Source: a virus
Virus record (IMG/VR): IMGVR_UViG_3300028025_003129
Span: 1 to 28,443 of that record
Reading direction: 5' to 3' (one strand)
DNA: 28,443 nt
Shown piece after piece: positions 6,756 to 13,541 of the stretch. Each line of letters begins with the position of its first letter. The first letter of the stretch is position 1. The notes beneath the pieces are model-generated. The model was not told where the DNA came from. It saw only the letters and a list, made by a program, of their open reading frames with translations, and made no database searches. The position numbers and the translations under genes are program-made.

Positions 6756-7697
6756 ATGGCTACTTATAAAGGTATAAATGGTTACGCTGTTCAAACAGTA
6801 GCATCAGATCCATCACCAAGTGATCCAGGACAAGTATTTTATAATACAACTTCAAAAGCATTTGAATATACAGTAATACAACAAGGCGCTTGGGCGACTG
6901 GAGGTACTTTACCTCAAGGCCAGCAAGAATTTTCAGGAGCAGGAACACAAACGGCAGGTATTGTTTTCCCTGGAGATTATAATCGTACTTCAGTACAAGA
7001 ATACGATGGAACAAGTTGGACAGCAGGAGGAAATTATCCTATTTCGACAAGAGCTACTGCTGGAGCAGGCACTCAAACTGCAGCTTTGTCTGCAGGTGGA
7101 AATGAAGTTCCTCAAACAGCTGCTTTTGAATACGACGGAACTTCTTGGACAGCAGGTGGAAGTTTAGCTACAGGAAGAGGGTATTTAGCTGGAGCAGGAA
7201 CTCAAACTACAGGTTTAGCTATTGGTGGAAATACTCCAACAGGAGCAACAGAAGAATACAACGGAACTGCTTGGACAGCAGGTGGAAATTTAGCAACTGC
7301 AAGAGGAAGTTTAGGTTCTGCTGGTACTCAAACTTCAGCATTAGCTATTGCAGGAAATGTATCTCCATATACTCAAGTAGAAGAATACGACGGAACTTCT
7401 TGGACAGCTGGAGGAAGTATACCTATAGCAAAGGCTAATTTAGGAAGTGCAGGTTTACAAACAGCTGCTTTAGCTTTTGGTGGAGCTGTTACAGTTGTTT
7501 TAGCATCTACAGAATTATATGACGGAACAAGTTGGACAGCAGGTGGAAATTTAAATATAGCTAGAAATGTTTTAGCTGGAGCAGGAACTCAAACTTCAGC
7601 ATTAGCCGCTGGAGGAAGTCCTAATCCTGCATTTACAGCAACAGAAGAATTTACAGGTGGACCAGTTAATGTTAATAAAACAATATCATTTAGTTAA
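6756..7697 (+). CDS. Kelch-like six-blade fibre protein, copy 1
   Basis: This encodes 313 aa. A ~46-residue head ('MATYKGINGYAVQTVASDPS', 'GQVFYNTTSKAFEYT') is followed by six consecutive repeats of about 40-45 residues from ~residue 47 to ~303. Each has 'AGxGTQTxALxxGG' and ends 'EYDGTSWTAGG', i.e. the double-Gly and Trp features of kelch beta-propeller blades. It closes with 'EEFTGGPV' in place of a seventh blade. Six blades would close into one propeller, suited to binding surface glycans or proteins. Two paralogues follow at 8015 and 8974. It starts 3 bases after the fibre gene. A receptor-binding role is inferred from location and fold type. Confidence 0.7.
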   Translation: MATYKGINGYAVQTVASDPSPSDPGQVFYNTTSKAFEYTVIQQGAWATGGTLPQGQQEFSGAGTQTAGIVFPGDYNRTSVQEYDGTSWTAGGNYPISTRATAGAGTQTAALSAGGNEVPQTAAFEYDGTSWTAGGSLATGRGYLAGAGTQTTGLAIGGNTPTGATEEYNGTAWTAGGNLATARGSLGSAGTQTSALAIAGNVSPYTQVEEYDGTSWTAGGSIPIAKANLGSAGLQTAALAFGGAVTVVLASTELYDGTSWTAGGNLNIARNVLAGAGTQTSALAAGGSPNPAFTATEEFTGGPVNVNKTISFS

Positions 7698-7714
7698 TTA
7701 ATTAAGGAGGAAAC

Positions 7715-8008
7715 ATGGCATATAAATACTGTACAGCGGAGAATTGGGGAAAGGGGTTCATTGAAATCGGTGAATCTTCTAGATTCGATATTTCTGGATT
7801 GCCAGGTAATGTTTGGAGAATACCAGCGAATAACAAAGATGCAAATCTTTGGGTGTTTAAAGTAGCTGGATCTTTCAAAACAAAATCAGAAGCGCAAGCG
7901 ATAGTTGATGCAGAAGTTGCAAAAGCTCAAGCTGCTTATGATGCTTTACCTGAAGATCAGAAAAACAATTCTTTAAGCAGAAGACCAGAGAATATAGTTT
8001 TAGAGTAA
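7715..8008 (+). CDS. 97-aa protein between kelch-like fibres, very strong ribosome site
   Basis: This encodes 97 aa beginning 'MAYKYCTAENWGKGFIEIGE'. The N-terminal ~55 residues look alpha/beta with aromatic residues. Residues ~56-85 ('FKTKSEAQAIVDAEVAKAQA') form a clear helix, and the end is charged. The ribosome site AAGGAGGAA 5 bases before ATG is the best match to the 16S anti-SD in the window, so it should be made in large amounts. Codon use is slightly more GC-rich than in the flanking fibre genes. I do not recognise a proven function; a fibre-associated or chaperone-like role, or an abundant minor tail protein, is inferred from its place between two paralogues. Confidence 0.6.
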   Translation: MAYKYCTAENWGKGFIEIGESSRFDISGLPGNVWRIPANNKDANLWVFKVAGSFKTKSEAQAIVDAEVAKAQAAYDALPEDQKNNSLSRRPENIVLE

Positions 8009-8014
8009 AATTTT

Positions 8015-8971
8015 ATGGCTACTTATTACGGAACATATGGACAAAAAGTCCAGTATCTAGCATCAGACCCAGCAAGTCCACAAAATGGACAAGTGTGGTT
8101 TAATTCTACTTCTAATTTATTAAAAGTAGCAATTTTAGAACAAGGTGTTTGGGCGACGGGTGGTACTTTATCTCAAGCTCAAGAAGAATTTTCAGGAGCA
8201 GGAACACAAACTTCAGCAGTTGTTTTTCCTGGAGAAGTCAATGGAACTTCAGTACAAGAATATGATGGAACTTCTTGGGCAGCAGGTGGAACTTATCCTA
8301 TTTCTCAAAGAGGCACTTCAGGAGCAGGAACTCAAACTTCAGCTTTATCTGTAGGAGGAACTTCTGTTCCTACATCTGCTGCTTTTGAATACAACGGAAC
8401 TTCTTGGACAGCAGGTGGAAATTTAGCTACAGGAAGAGGTTATGGAGCAGGTTGCGGAACACAAACAGTAGCTTTAGCTATTGGAGGTCAAACTCCAGCT
8501 CCAGCTATTTCCAATGCAACAGAAGAATACAACGGAACTTCTTGGACAGCAGGTGGAAATTTAGCTAATTCGAGATATCTTCTAGGTGCAGCGGGAACTC
8601 AAACTACAGCTGCAGCTTTTGGTGGTTATTCAGGAACAGTTCAATTAAATGCCACAGAAGAATACGACGGAACTTCATGGACAGCAGGTGGAAATTTAAA
8701 TATAGCAAGATGGATGTTAGCCGGAACAGGTTTACAAACAGCTGCTTTAGCTTTTGGTGGTAGTCCACCAGCAGGTGTAACAGGTGCAACAGAATTATAC
8801 GATGGTACATCTTGGACAGTAGGTGGATCTTTAACTACTGCAAGAGCTAAATCAGCAAGTGCAGGAACTCAAACTTCAGGATTGTGTGCTGGAGGATCTG
8901 GGGGACAAAGCGCAACAGAAGAATTTACAGGTGGACCAACAGTTGTAACTAGAACAGTAACAGGAACATAA
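8015..8971 (+). CDS. Kelch-like six-blade fibre protein, copy 2
   Basis: This encodes 318 aa built as the 6756 protein: head with 'SDPASPQNGQVWFNSTSNLL', then six kelch-like repeats each ending in 'EYDGTSW' or 'EYNGTSW', and a closing 'TEEFTGGPTV'. Blades 1 and 2 are clearly closest to blades 1 and 2 of copy 1 ('EFSGAGTQT...VFPG', 'TYPIS.R'). The 'NLNIAR' phrase of copy 1's blade 6 sits in blade 5 here, a sign of blade shuffling. The gap to the 97-aa gene is 6 bases, with no obvious ribosome site, so translation is probably coupled. Expected function is receptor binding; the distinct loop lengths between blades would set specificity. Confidence 0.7.
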   Translation: MATYYGTYGQKVQYLASDPASPQNGQVWFNSTSNLLKVAILEQGVWATGGTLSQAQEEFSGAGTQTSAVVFPGEVNGTSVQEYDGTSWAAGGTYPISQRGTSGAGTQTSALSVGGTSVPTSAAFEYNGTSWTAGGNLATGRGYGAGCGTQTVALAIGGQTPAPAISNATEEYNGTSWTAGGNLANSRYLLGAAGTQTTAAAFGGYSGTVQLNATEEYDGTSWTAGGNLNIARWMLAGTGLQTAALAFGGSPPAGVTGATELYDGTSWTVGGSLTTARAKSASAGTQTSGLCAGGSGGQSATEEFTGGPTVVTRTVTGT

Positions 8972-8973
8972 AC

Positions 8974-9909
8974 ATGGCAACATATACAAATATACAAGGA
9001 CAAAATATTTTAATTGTAAGCTCGGATCCAGCAAATCCAACTGTAGGACAGATTTGGTATAATAATACATCTAATACTTTAAAAGCATCTGCTGAAGTTG
9101 GGGCTTGGGCGACGGGTGGTAATTTACCAGCTTATAGGAGACTTGCTGCTGGATCAGGTACACAAACATCTGCTTTACTTGCAGGAGGTGGAGAACCACC
9201 ATCAGCTTCATCTTTTGAATATGATGGAACCAGTTGGACAAGTGGTGGAAATTTAGGAACAGCTAGAGAACAATTAGCTGGTTGTGGAACTCAAACAACA
9301 TCTTTAGCTTTTGGAGGAGGAACAGCTCCAGGAAATCAAACAGAAGAATATGATGGAACTTCTTGGACAGCAGGTGGAAATTTAGGAACAGGAAGAAGTG
9401 GAATAGCAGGTTGTGGAACTCAAACTACAGCTGCAGCTTTTGGTGGTGTAAATCCAACCCCAGCAGTTACAGCAGCTACAGAAGAATACAACGGAACTGC
9501 TTGGACAGCAGGTGGAAGTTTAAATACTGCAAGATTTTTTTTAGTAGGTGCAGGTTTACAAACTTCTGCTTTAGCTTTTGGTGGACAAACTCCAAGTATA
9601 ACAAATATAACAGAAGAATACGATGGAACATCTTGGACAGCAGGAGGAAATATGACAAATATAAGATATGGTTTTGCAGGCGCTGGAACACAAACAGCAG
9701 CTTTAGCCGCTGGAGGACAACCACCTACAGCAGCCACAGAATTATATAATGGAACAAGTTGGGCAACAGCAGCAAATTTAGCAACAGCAGCATATTTTAA
9801 TGCTGGAGCAGGAACTCAAACCGCTGCTTTAAGTATTAGTGGAGAAGCTCCTGTAGGCACAGAAGAATTTACAGGTGGACAGGCAACTATAACTTTAACT
9901 ACTTCCTAG
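8974..9909 (+). CDS. Kelch-like six-blade fibre protein, copy 3
   Basis: This encodes 311 aa, the most diverged of the three. The head retains 'SSDPANPTVGQIWYNNTSNT', followed by six repeats with 'GTQTxALxxGG' and 'EEYDGTSWTAGG', ending 'GTEEFTGGQA'. The last blade has lost the GG and Trp context ('TAANLATAAYFN'). It starts 3 bases after the stop of copy 2. A possible promoter lies downstream at 9913-9942, before the next functional block. A receptor-binding or adhesin role is inferred from the paralogues and location. The many open frames on the opposite strand here are a side effect of repeated codons. Confidence 0.7.
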   Translation: MATYTNIQGQNILIVSSDPANPTVGQIWYNNTSNTLKASAEVGAWATGGNLPAYRRLAAGSGTQTSALLAGGGEPPSASSFEYDGTSWTSGGNLGTAREQLAGCGTQTTSLAFGGGTAPGNQTEEYDGTSWTAGGNLGTGRSGIAGCGTQTTAAAFGGVNPTPAVTAATEEYNGTAWTAGGSLNTARFFLVGAGLQTSALAFGGQTPSITNITEEYDGTSWTAGGNMTNIRYGFAGAGTQTAALAAGGQPPTAATELYNGTSWATAANLATAAYFNAGAGTQTAALSISGEAPVGTEEFTGGQATITLTTS

Positions 9910-9912
9910 ACC

Positions 9913-9942
9913 TTTACATCTCTTTAAAATAGTATATATAAC
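9913..9942 (+). promoter_or_regulatory. Possible promoter after fibre cluster
   Basis: The 38-base gap contains TTTACA (9913-9918) and TATAAC (9937-9942) separated by 18 bases, each 5 of 6 with the sigma70 consensus. The next gene has no visible ribosome site, so a short leader or leaderless start is possible. AT richness makes this a weak call. It would drive the helical-protein/oxygenase block. Confidence 0.28.
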
Positions 9943-9947
9943 TCATA

Positions 9948-10622
9948 ATGACAGAGAAGAGAGATATAAAGTCGCTTATACAACAAGAAGAAACACATCT
10001 TAATAATCTTCTTGAACCAACAGATCTTAAAACATTTAAAGGTTTGGTTGATGAACTTCGTGATACTTGGACTAAAAAACAAATATTTAGAACAGAGACA
10101 GAAGCTAGAGTATCAGTATTACAAGATAATAAACATCCAAGTAAAGCTGCAAAGTATTGGCAATGTGTTAGAGAACAAAATGTATTTCTAGAAAATTTAA
10201 TGTCTTTATCTTTTGATTATAGACGTAATGATGCAAAAATTAAATGGCTTACTAAAAAAGTAGAAACTGAAACTGATGAATATAAACTAGAATGTTATAA
10301 AATAGATTTAGATGAAAAGATTTATTCTAAAGCTAATATGGAATTAGTTGCAAAAGATAGAATGAGAGAAATTAATATGTGGTCTAAATTAAAATTAGAA
10401 TTTGATGATGGTAGTTTTAATACAAAAGATGTTAATCAACATCAATTAGAGTCTTATCATCAAGTATATTTAAATAAAGTTAAATCATTAACACCGGGTT
10501 CTTCTCAACCAGAAGTATTTAATGCTATGGGTCAATTACAAACTATTGAAAGAGTTAAGCAATCAGGTGAATTAAAATACGATAATAAAGAACAAATACA
10601 ATACGGAAAAGAGACTAAATAG
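9948..10622 (+). CDS. Conserved marine-phage helical protein, function unknown
   Basis: This encodes 224 aa, almost entirely helical and highly charged, with probable coiled-coil around residues 10-60 and 95-150. The stretch around 'WTKKQIFRTETEARVSVLQD', with 'KHPSKAAKYWQCVREQNVFL' and later 'SSQPEVFNAMGQLQTIERVK', is a well-conserved signature in marine phages that precedes oxygenase genes. No catalytic or membrane motif is evident. It could be a structural scaffold or an adaptor for the oxygenases that follow; this is inference. It starts after a 38-base gap holding a possible promoter and leads into the gene at 10632 with a 9-base gap. Confidence 0.6.
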   Translation: MTEKRDIKSLIQQEETHLNNLLEPTDLKTFKGLVDELRDTWTKKQIFRTETEARVSVLQDNKHPSKAAKYWQCVREQNVFLENLMSLSFDYRRNDAKIKWLTKKVETETDEYKLECYKIDLDEKIYSKANMELVAKDRMREINMWSKLKLEFDDGSFNTKDVNQHQLESYHQVYLNKVKSLTPGSSQPEVFNAMGQLQTIERVKQSGELKYDNKEQIQYGKETK

Positions 10623-10631
10623 AGAAAGATA

Positions 10632-11279
10632 ATGAATTTTAATTTTATATTTTTAGGACAATCTATCCTACGATATGAAGTTCCTTTAGATATTTTTACA
10701 GGGATTAATCAAATTTACGAAGAAAAGTTTAATCAATTAAATCCTGCAAATCGTCAACTCATTGGTAAAATAAAAGACGAACATTCTTTATTTTATGATG
10801 GAGATGATGAATCTAAAATGAAAAGACATAATTTTTTTCCAAAAAATGTATTAGATTGGTTTAGAACTGCATTTCATCATTATTTAGATTTTAATAAAAT
10901 AATAGATTATAAAACACATATTAATTCAATATGGATTAATGAAATGAAAGCTAATGAATATAATCCAGTTCACATTCATCAAGGGAATATATTTACAGGT
11001 TTATCTTCTGTTATGGTTTTAAAACTACCCAATACTTATGGAGTTGAATATTCAGCATCTGAAACTCCGCAAAATGGAAGATTACAAATACTAGGAGCTT
11101 CTTCTGGTCAATTTGCAAAAGTAGATTATCAACCACCTATGAAGTTAAGAGACTTTTATATATTTCCATATGATATGAGACATTGTGTCTATCCATTCAA
11201 TTCAACAAATGAAACAAGAAGAACATTAGCAGCAAACTGCGATGTACTTTATAACCCAATCATTAATAGAGGAGCATAA
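10632..11279 (+). CDS. 2OG-Fe(II) oxygenase-like protein, divergent
   Basis: This encodes 215 aa. The core 'NPVHIHQGNIFTGLSSVMVL' (residues ~111-130) and 'DFYIFPYDMRHCVYPF' followed by RR aligns with the double-stranded beta-helix of the phage 2OG-Fe(II) oxygenase family (PF13759 type). Candidate metal ligands are H114 and/or H116, and H184; R196/R197 may bind 2-oxoglutarate. The metal motif reads H-x-H rather than the usual H-x-D, as also in the gene at 11854. It would hydroxylate an unknown substrate using oxygen and 2-oxoglutarate. Its stop overlaps the next start (TAATG). It is the first of four oxygenase-like genes. Confidence 0.68.
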   Translation: MNFNFIFLGQSILRYEVPLDIFTGINQIYEEKFNQLNPANRQLIGKIKDEHSLFYDGDDESKMKRHNFFPKNVLDWFRTAFHHYLDFNKIIDYKTHINSIWINEMKANEYNPVHIHQGNIFTGLSSVMVLKLPNTYGVEYSASETPQNGRLQILGASSGQFAKVDYQPPMKLRDFYIFPYDMRHCVYPFNSTNETRRTLAANCDVLYNPIINRGA

Positions 11280-11857
11280 TGATAATAACAGAACCACGTT
11301 GGAAATCTTTAATAGTTGAAACAACAACTCCATTGTTTACACCAGAACAATGTCAAATGATTATAAATGCAGGAAAATCTGAACCACAACAATTAGGAGA
11401 AGTTGGTTCAAAAGAAGGAGGAACTATAGATACAAAAGTTAGAACTTCTCACATTAGTTGGATACCATTTAATAAAGTTCCTGAAATGTATAAAATTATT
11501 GATAATCAAATAAGAAGAACCAATGCTAATCATTTTGGTTTTGATGGAATACAAATTACAGAACAAGCTCAATATACAGAGTATCCAGCAGGTGGATTTT
11601 ATGACTGGCATATGGATTCAGATGTTAATGGTGCAAAAGAACCACCAGTTCGTAAAATATCTATGACATGTTTATTATCACATGAATCTGAATTTGAAGG
11701 TGGTGGACTTGAATTAATGTCAGATGGTAAAATTGCAAGACCTAAACAAGGACAAGCTATTTTCTTTGCATCTTTTATTAGACATAGAGTTGTTCCAATT
11801 ACAAAAGGTATTAGAAAATCACTTGTTATGTGGTTTGGAGGTCCATCATTTAGATGA
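11279..11857 (+). CDS. Prolyl-4-hydroxylase-type 2OG-Fe(II) oxygenase
   Basis: This encodes 192 aa with all expected active-site residues: H111-x-D113 in 'FYDWHMDSD', distal H169 in 'FIRHRVVPIT', and R179 ten residues later in 'GIRKSLVMWFGGP' for 2-oxoglutarate. The 'EFEGGGLEL' turn and 'KQGQAIFFAS' strand are typical of the P4Hc/PKHD-like (PiuC-related) family. It should be an active dioxygenase; natural substrates in this family include prolyl residues, and for this phage the substrate is unknown. Overlaps at both ends (TAATG, ATGA) tie it tightly to its neighbours. Confidence 0.85.
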   Translation: MIITEPRWKSLIVETTTPLFTPEQCQMIINAGKSEPQQLGEVGSKEGGTIDTKVRTSHISWIPFNKVPEMYKIIDNQIRRTNANHFGFDGIQITEQAQYTEYPAGGFYDWHMDSDVNGAKEPPVRKISMTCLLSHESEFEGGGLELMSDGKIARPKQGQAIFFASFIRHRVVPITKGIRKSLVMWFGGPSFR

Positions 11858-12444
11858 ACAGAGAATTATACTTTGCAACACCTATTTATGTTAAAGATAT
11901 AGGTACTCCTGAATTTAATGCACAATTAGAACAAAATATTATTAATTGGTCTAGACAAGATAAAGGAGTTCAAAAGACTAATGTAAATGGTTGGCATTCT
12001 TCAACAGATATGCATTTAAAACCAGAATATAAAATGTTAGTAGATCTATTACATCAAGCACAACATTTTATTTACAATGATGAATTATTAGACAATGAAC
12101 CTTTTCTTGGAAACATGTGGGCCAATATCAATCCTCCAGGTGGATATAATAGAGCACACACTCATCCTAATTCATTATGGTCTGGAGTTTATTATGTTAA
12201 AGCTCCTATTAACAGCGGACATTTAAAAGTAGAAGATCCAAAACCTTGTATTAACATATCAAGACCTAGACGAAAACAAGGACAACTTCCTAAACATTTA
12301 TGGAATGAAGTTCACTTTGAACCAATTGCAGGACGACTTATTATGTTTCCTTCATGGTTAAATCATTGTGTAGATACCAATCAATCTAACGATATTAGAA
12401 TATCAGTTTCTTTTAACTTTCTACAAAAGGGAATGTTTGTGTAA
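11854..12444 (+). CDS. Phage-type 2OG-Fe(II) oxygenase (PF13759-like)
   Basis: This encodes 196 aa beginning 'MNRELYFATPIYVKDI', the usual start of this family. The signature 'YNRAHTHPNSLWSGVYYV' (H102, H104) and 'RLIMFPSWLNHCVDTNQ' (H171), followed by 'DIRISVSFNF' (R182), are the conserved metal- and co-substrate-binding segments of putative phage/marine oxygenases. As in the 10632 protein, the N-terminal ligand motif is H-x-H. Residues 'GHLKVEDP' between the two are also characteristic. The substrate is unknown. It overlaps both neighbours (ATGA at the start, TAATG at the end). Confidence 0.82.
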   Translation: MNRELYFATPIYVKDIGTPEFNAQLEQNIINWSRQDKGVQKTNVNGWHSSTDMHLKPEYKMLVDLLHQAQHFIYNDELLDNEPFLGNMWANINPPGGYNRAHTHPNSLWSGVYYVKAPINSGHLKVEDPKPCINISRPRRKQGQLPKHLWNEVHFEPIAGRLIMFPSWLNHCVDTNQSNDIRISVSFNFLQKGMFV

Positions 12445-12857
12445 TGGATAAGATTGCTTATCCAAAATACCAACTATTTAAAAATAGACTTATAATGAAA
12501 CAACTTAAAGATTTAAGTTTAACTCACAAACCAATAGAGAGGTCTGTTAAAAGAGTAAAAGGTCAAATGGAAGAATTAGGATTATTATGCCCAATTGTTT
12601 TACATCCATTTAATGAAAATGTAATTCAAACAGGGACTAATAGATATTTAGAATTACAGCGCCAAGAGTATGATGCAACTTTATGTTATAAACCATCGGA
12701 TGCGCGCGAGGCCAAATTTATGCAAGTAGTCAATGTTCTTACATTAAAACATCATCCTTTTGAAAAACCAGACTTTATTTATGATGAAGATATGTTAAAA
12801 GTTTATGGTCAGAATATAAATGAAGTAAATAATCTATTAAAGGAGAATAATCTATGA
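12444..12857 (+). CDS. ParB/sulfiredoxin-fold-like protein
   Basis: This encodes 137 aa. The segment from ~residue 31, 'IERSVKRVKGQMEELGLLCP', then 'IVLHPFNENVIQTGTNRYLE' (GTNRY at 64-68), matches the layout of ParB N-terminal-like domains: a helix ending in G-hydrophobic, 'PIVL', a beta hairpin, then G-x-x-R and a helix. It is short and has no DNA-binding HTH domain. Such stand-alone domains in phages can be nuclease-, ATPase- or kinase-like and are known near DNA-modification genes. The C-terminal ~45 residues are unassigned. A locally GC-rich patch (around 12700-12715) encodes 'SDAREAK'. Fold call is moderate; activity is unknown. Confidence 0.55.
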   Translation: MDKIAYPKYQLFKNRLIMKQLKDLSLTHKPIERSVKRVKGQMEELGLLCPIVLHPFNENVIQTGTNRYLELQRQEYDATLCYKPSDAREAKFMQVVNVLTLKHHPFEKPDFIYDEDMLKVYGQNINEVNNLLKENNL

Positions 12858-13510
12858 GTTTTCAAATTAACAAATATCAAGTGATTAAAAAAGCAGTATC
12901 TTATGATCTTGCTAATTTTATATTTAATTATTTTTTACTCAAACGTGATGCTGTTCACTTTATGTATTCAAATAATCTAGTAGCTGAAAACGGGATGCTA
13001 GGTACTTGGAAAGATCAACAGGTTCCAAATGTATATTCTCATTATGCTGACTTTGTAATGGAAACATTACTAATGAAAGTTATGCCTATTATGATGAAAG
13101 AGACAGGTCTTAATTTAATACCTACGTACTCGTACGCGCGCGTGTACGAGAAAGGTTCTATTTTAAAAAGACATAAAGATAGACCATCTTGTGAGATATC
13201 TACAACATTAAATCTAGGTGGGGATCCTTGGGCCATCTATTTAGATCCAACAGGAACTAATAATGTAATTGATGAATATAAGAATATAATGAAACCAGAT
13301 GCTCCAAAAGGAATTAAAGTGGATCTGGAACCGGGTGATATGTTGGTGTATTCTGGATGTGAATTAGAACATTGGAGAGAAGAATTTACAGGCAATACCT
13401 GTGCTCAAGTTTTCTTGCATTATAATCATGTAAATGGACAGTTTGCAGATTCCAATTTATATGATAAAAGACCTCTGTTAGGATTACCACCATTCACTAA
13501 AATAGTGTAA
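12854..13510 (+). CDS. 2OG-Fe(II) oxygenase superfamily protein
   Basis: This encodes 218 aa. H107-x-D109 in 'ILKRHKDRPSCEISTTLNLG' and distal H173 in 'PGDMLVYSGCELEHWREEF' form the facial triad; 'CAQVFLHYNHVNG' closes the beta-helix. The 'SYARVYEKGSILKRH' block is the hallmark of this cyanophage/marine-phage group. It should be catalytically competent; the substrate is unknown. It differs clearly from the oxygenases at 10632/11854 and 11279, so the cluster has at least three types rather than tandem copies. A near-perfect GC palindrome (13129-13150) lies inside its codons 92-99. The end is followed by a 31-base gap before the gp10-like gene. Confidence 0.82.
   Translation: MSFQINKYQVIKKAVSYDLANFIFNYFLLKRDAVHFMYSNNLVAENGMLGTWKDQQVPNVYSHYADFVMETLLMKVMPIMMKETGLNLIPTYSYARVYEKGSILKRHKDRPSCEISTTLNLGGDPWAIYLDPTGTNNVIDEYKNIMKPDAPKGIKVDLEPGDMLVYSGCELEHWREEFTGNTCAQVFLHYNHVNGQFADSNLYDKRPLLGLPPFTKIV
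13129..13150 (+). repeat. GC-rich 22-bp near-perfect palindrome inside oxygenase gene
   Basis: The two 11-base halves (13129-13139, 13140-13150) are complementary except for one G-T pair, with a GCGCGC core and outer CTCGTAC/GTACGAG arms. It encodes Y92-E99 using GC-ending codons (TCG, GCG, CGC, GTG, GAG) that are unusual in this AT-rich phage. It could be a protein-binding site or chance. Confidence 0.6.
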
Positions 13511-13541
13511 ATAATCATATTTGGTGGTATAGAAATGCTTT

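Larger units (their letters stand above)
6894..9870 (+). repeat. Eighteen kelch-blade coding repeats across three genes
   Basis: Repeat units of about 120-140 bases, six per gene, recur through 6894-7665, 8153-8940 and 9106-9870. The most conserved DNA is the blade junction, with recurrent words such as 'gaatacgacggaac', 'ttggacagcaggtggaa' and 'gcaggaactcaaact'. Similarity at DNA level, beyond protein level, would permit recombination between blades and between genes. It is not a CRISPR array: the repeats are coding and in frame, with no unique spacers. Confidence 0.75.

Noticed and set aside
6760-9737. Long open frames on the minus strand and alternative plus frames across the kelch-like and fibre genes
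   Set aside because: They mirror repeated codons of the kelch repeats, have low-complexity products, no ribosome sites, and overlap well-supported genes.
6894-9870. Regular repeats as a CRISPR array
   Set aside because: Repeats are in-frame coding blades of ~120-140 bases with variable but homologous intervals and no unique spacers or cas genes.
6756-9909. Diversity-generating retroelement acting on the fibres
   Set aside because: No reverse transcriptase and no A-biased template/variable repeat pair could be seen in the window.
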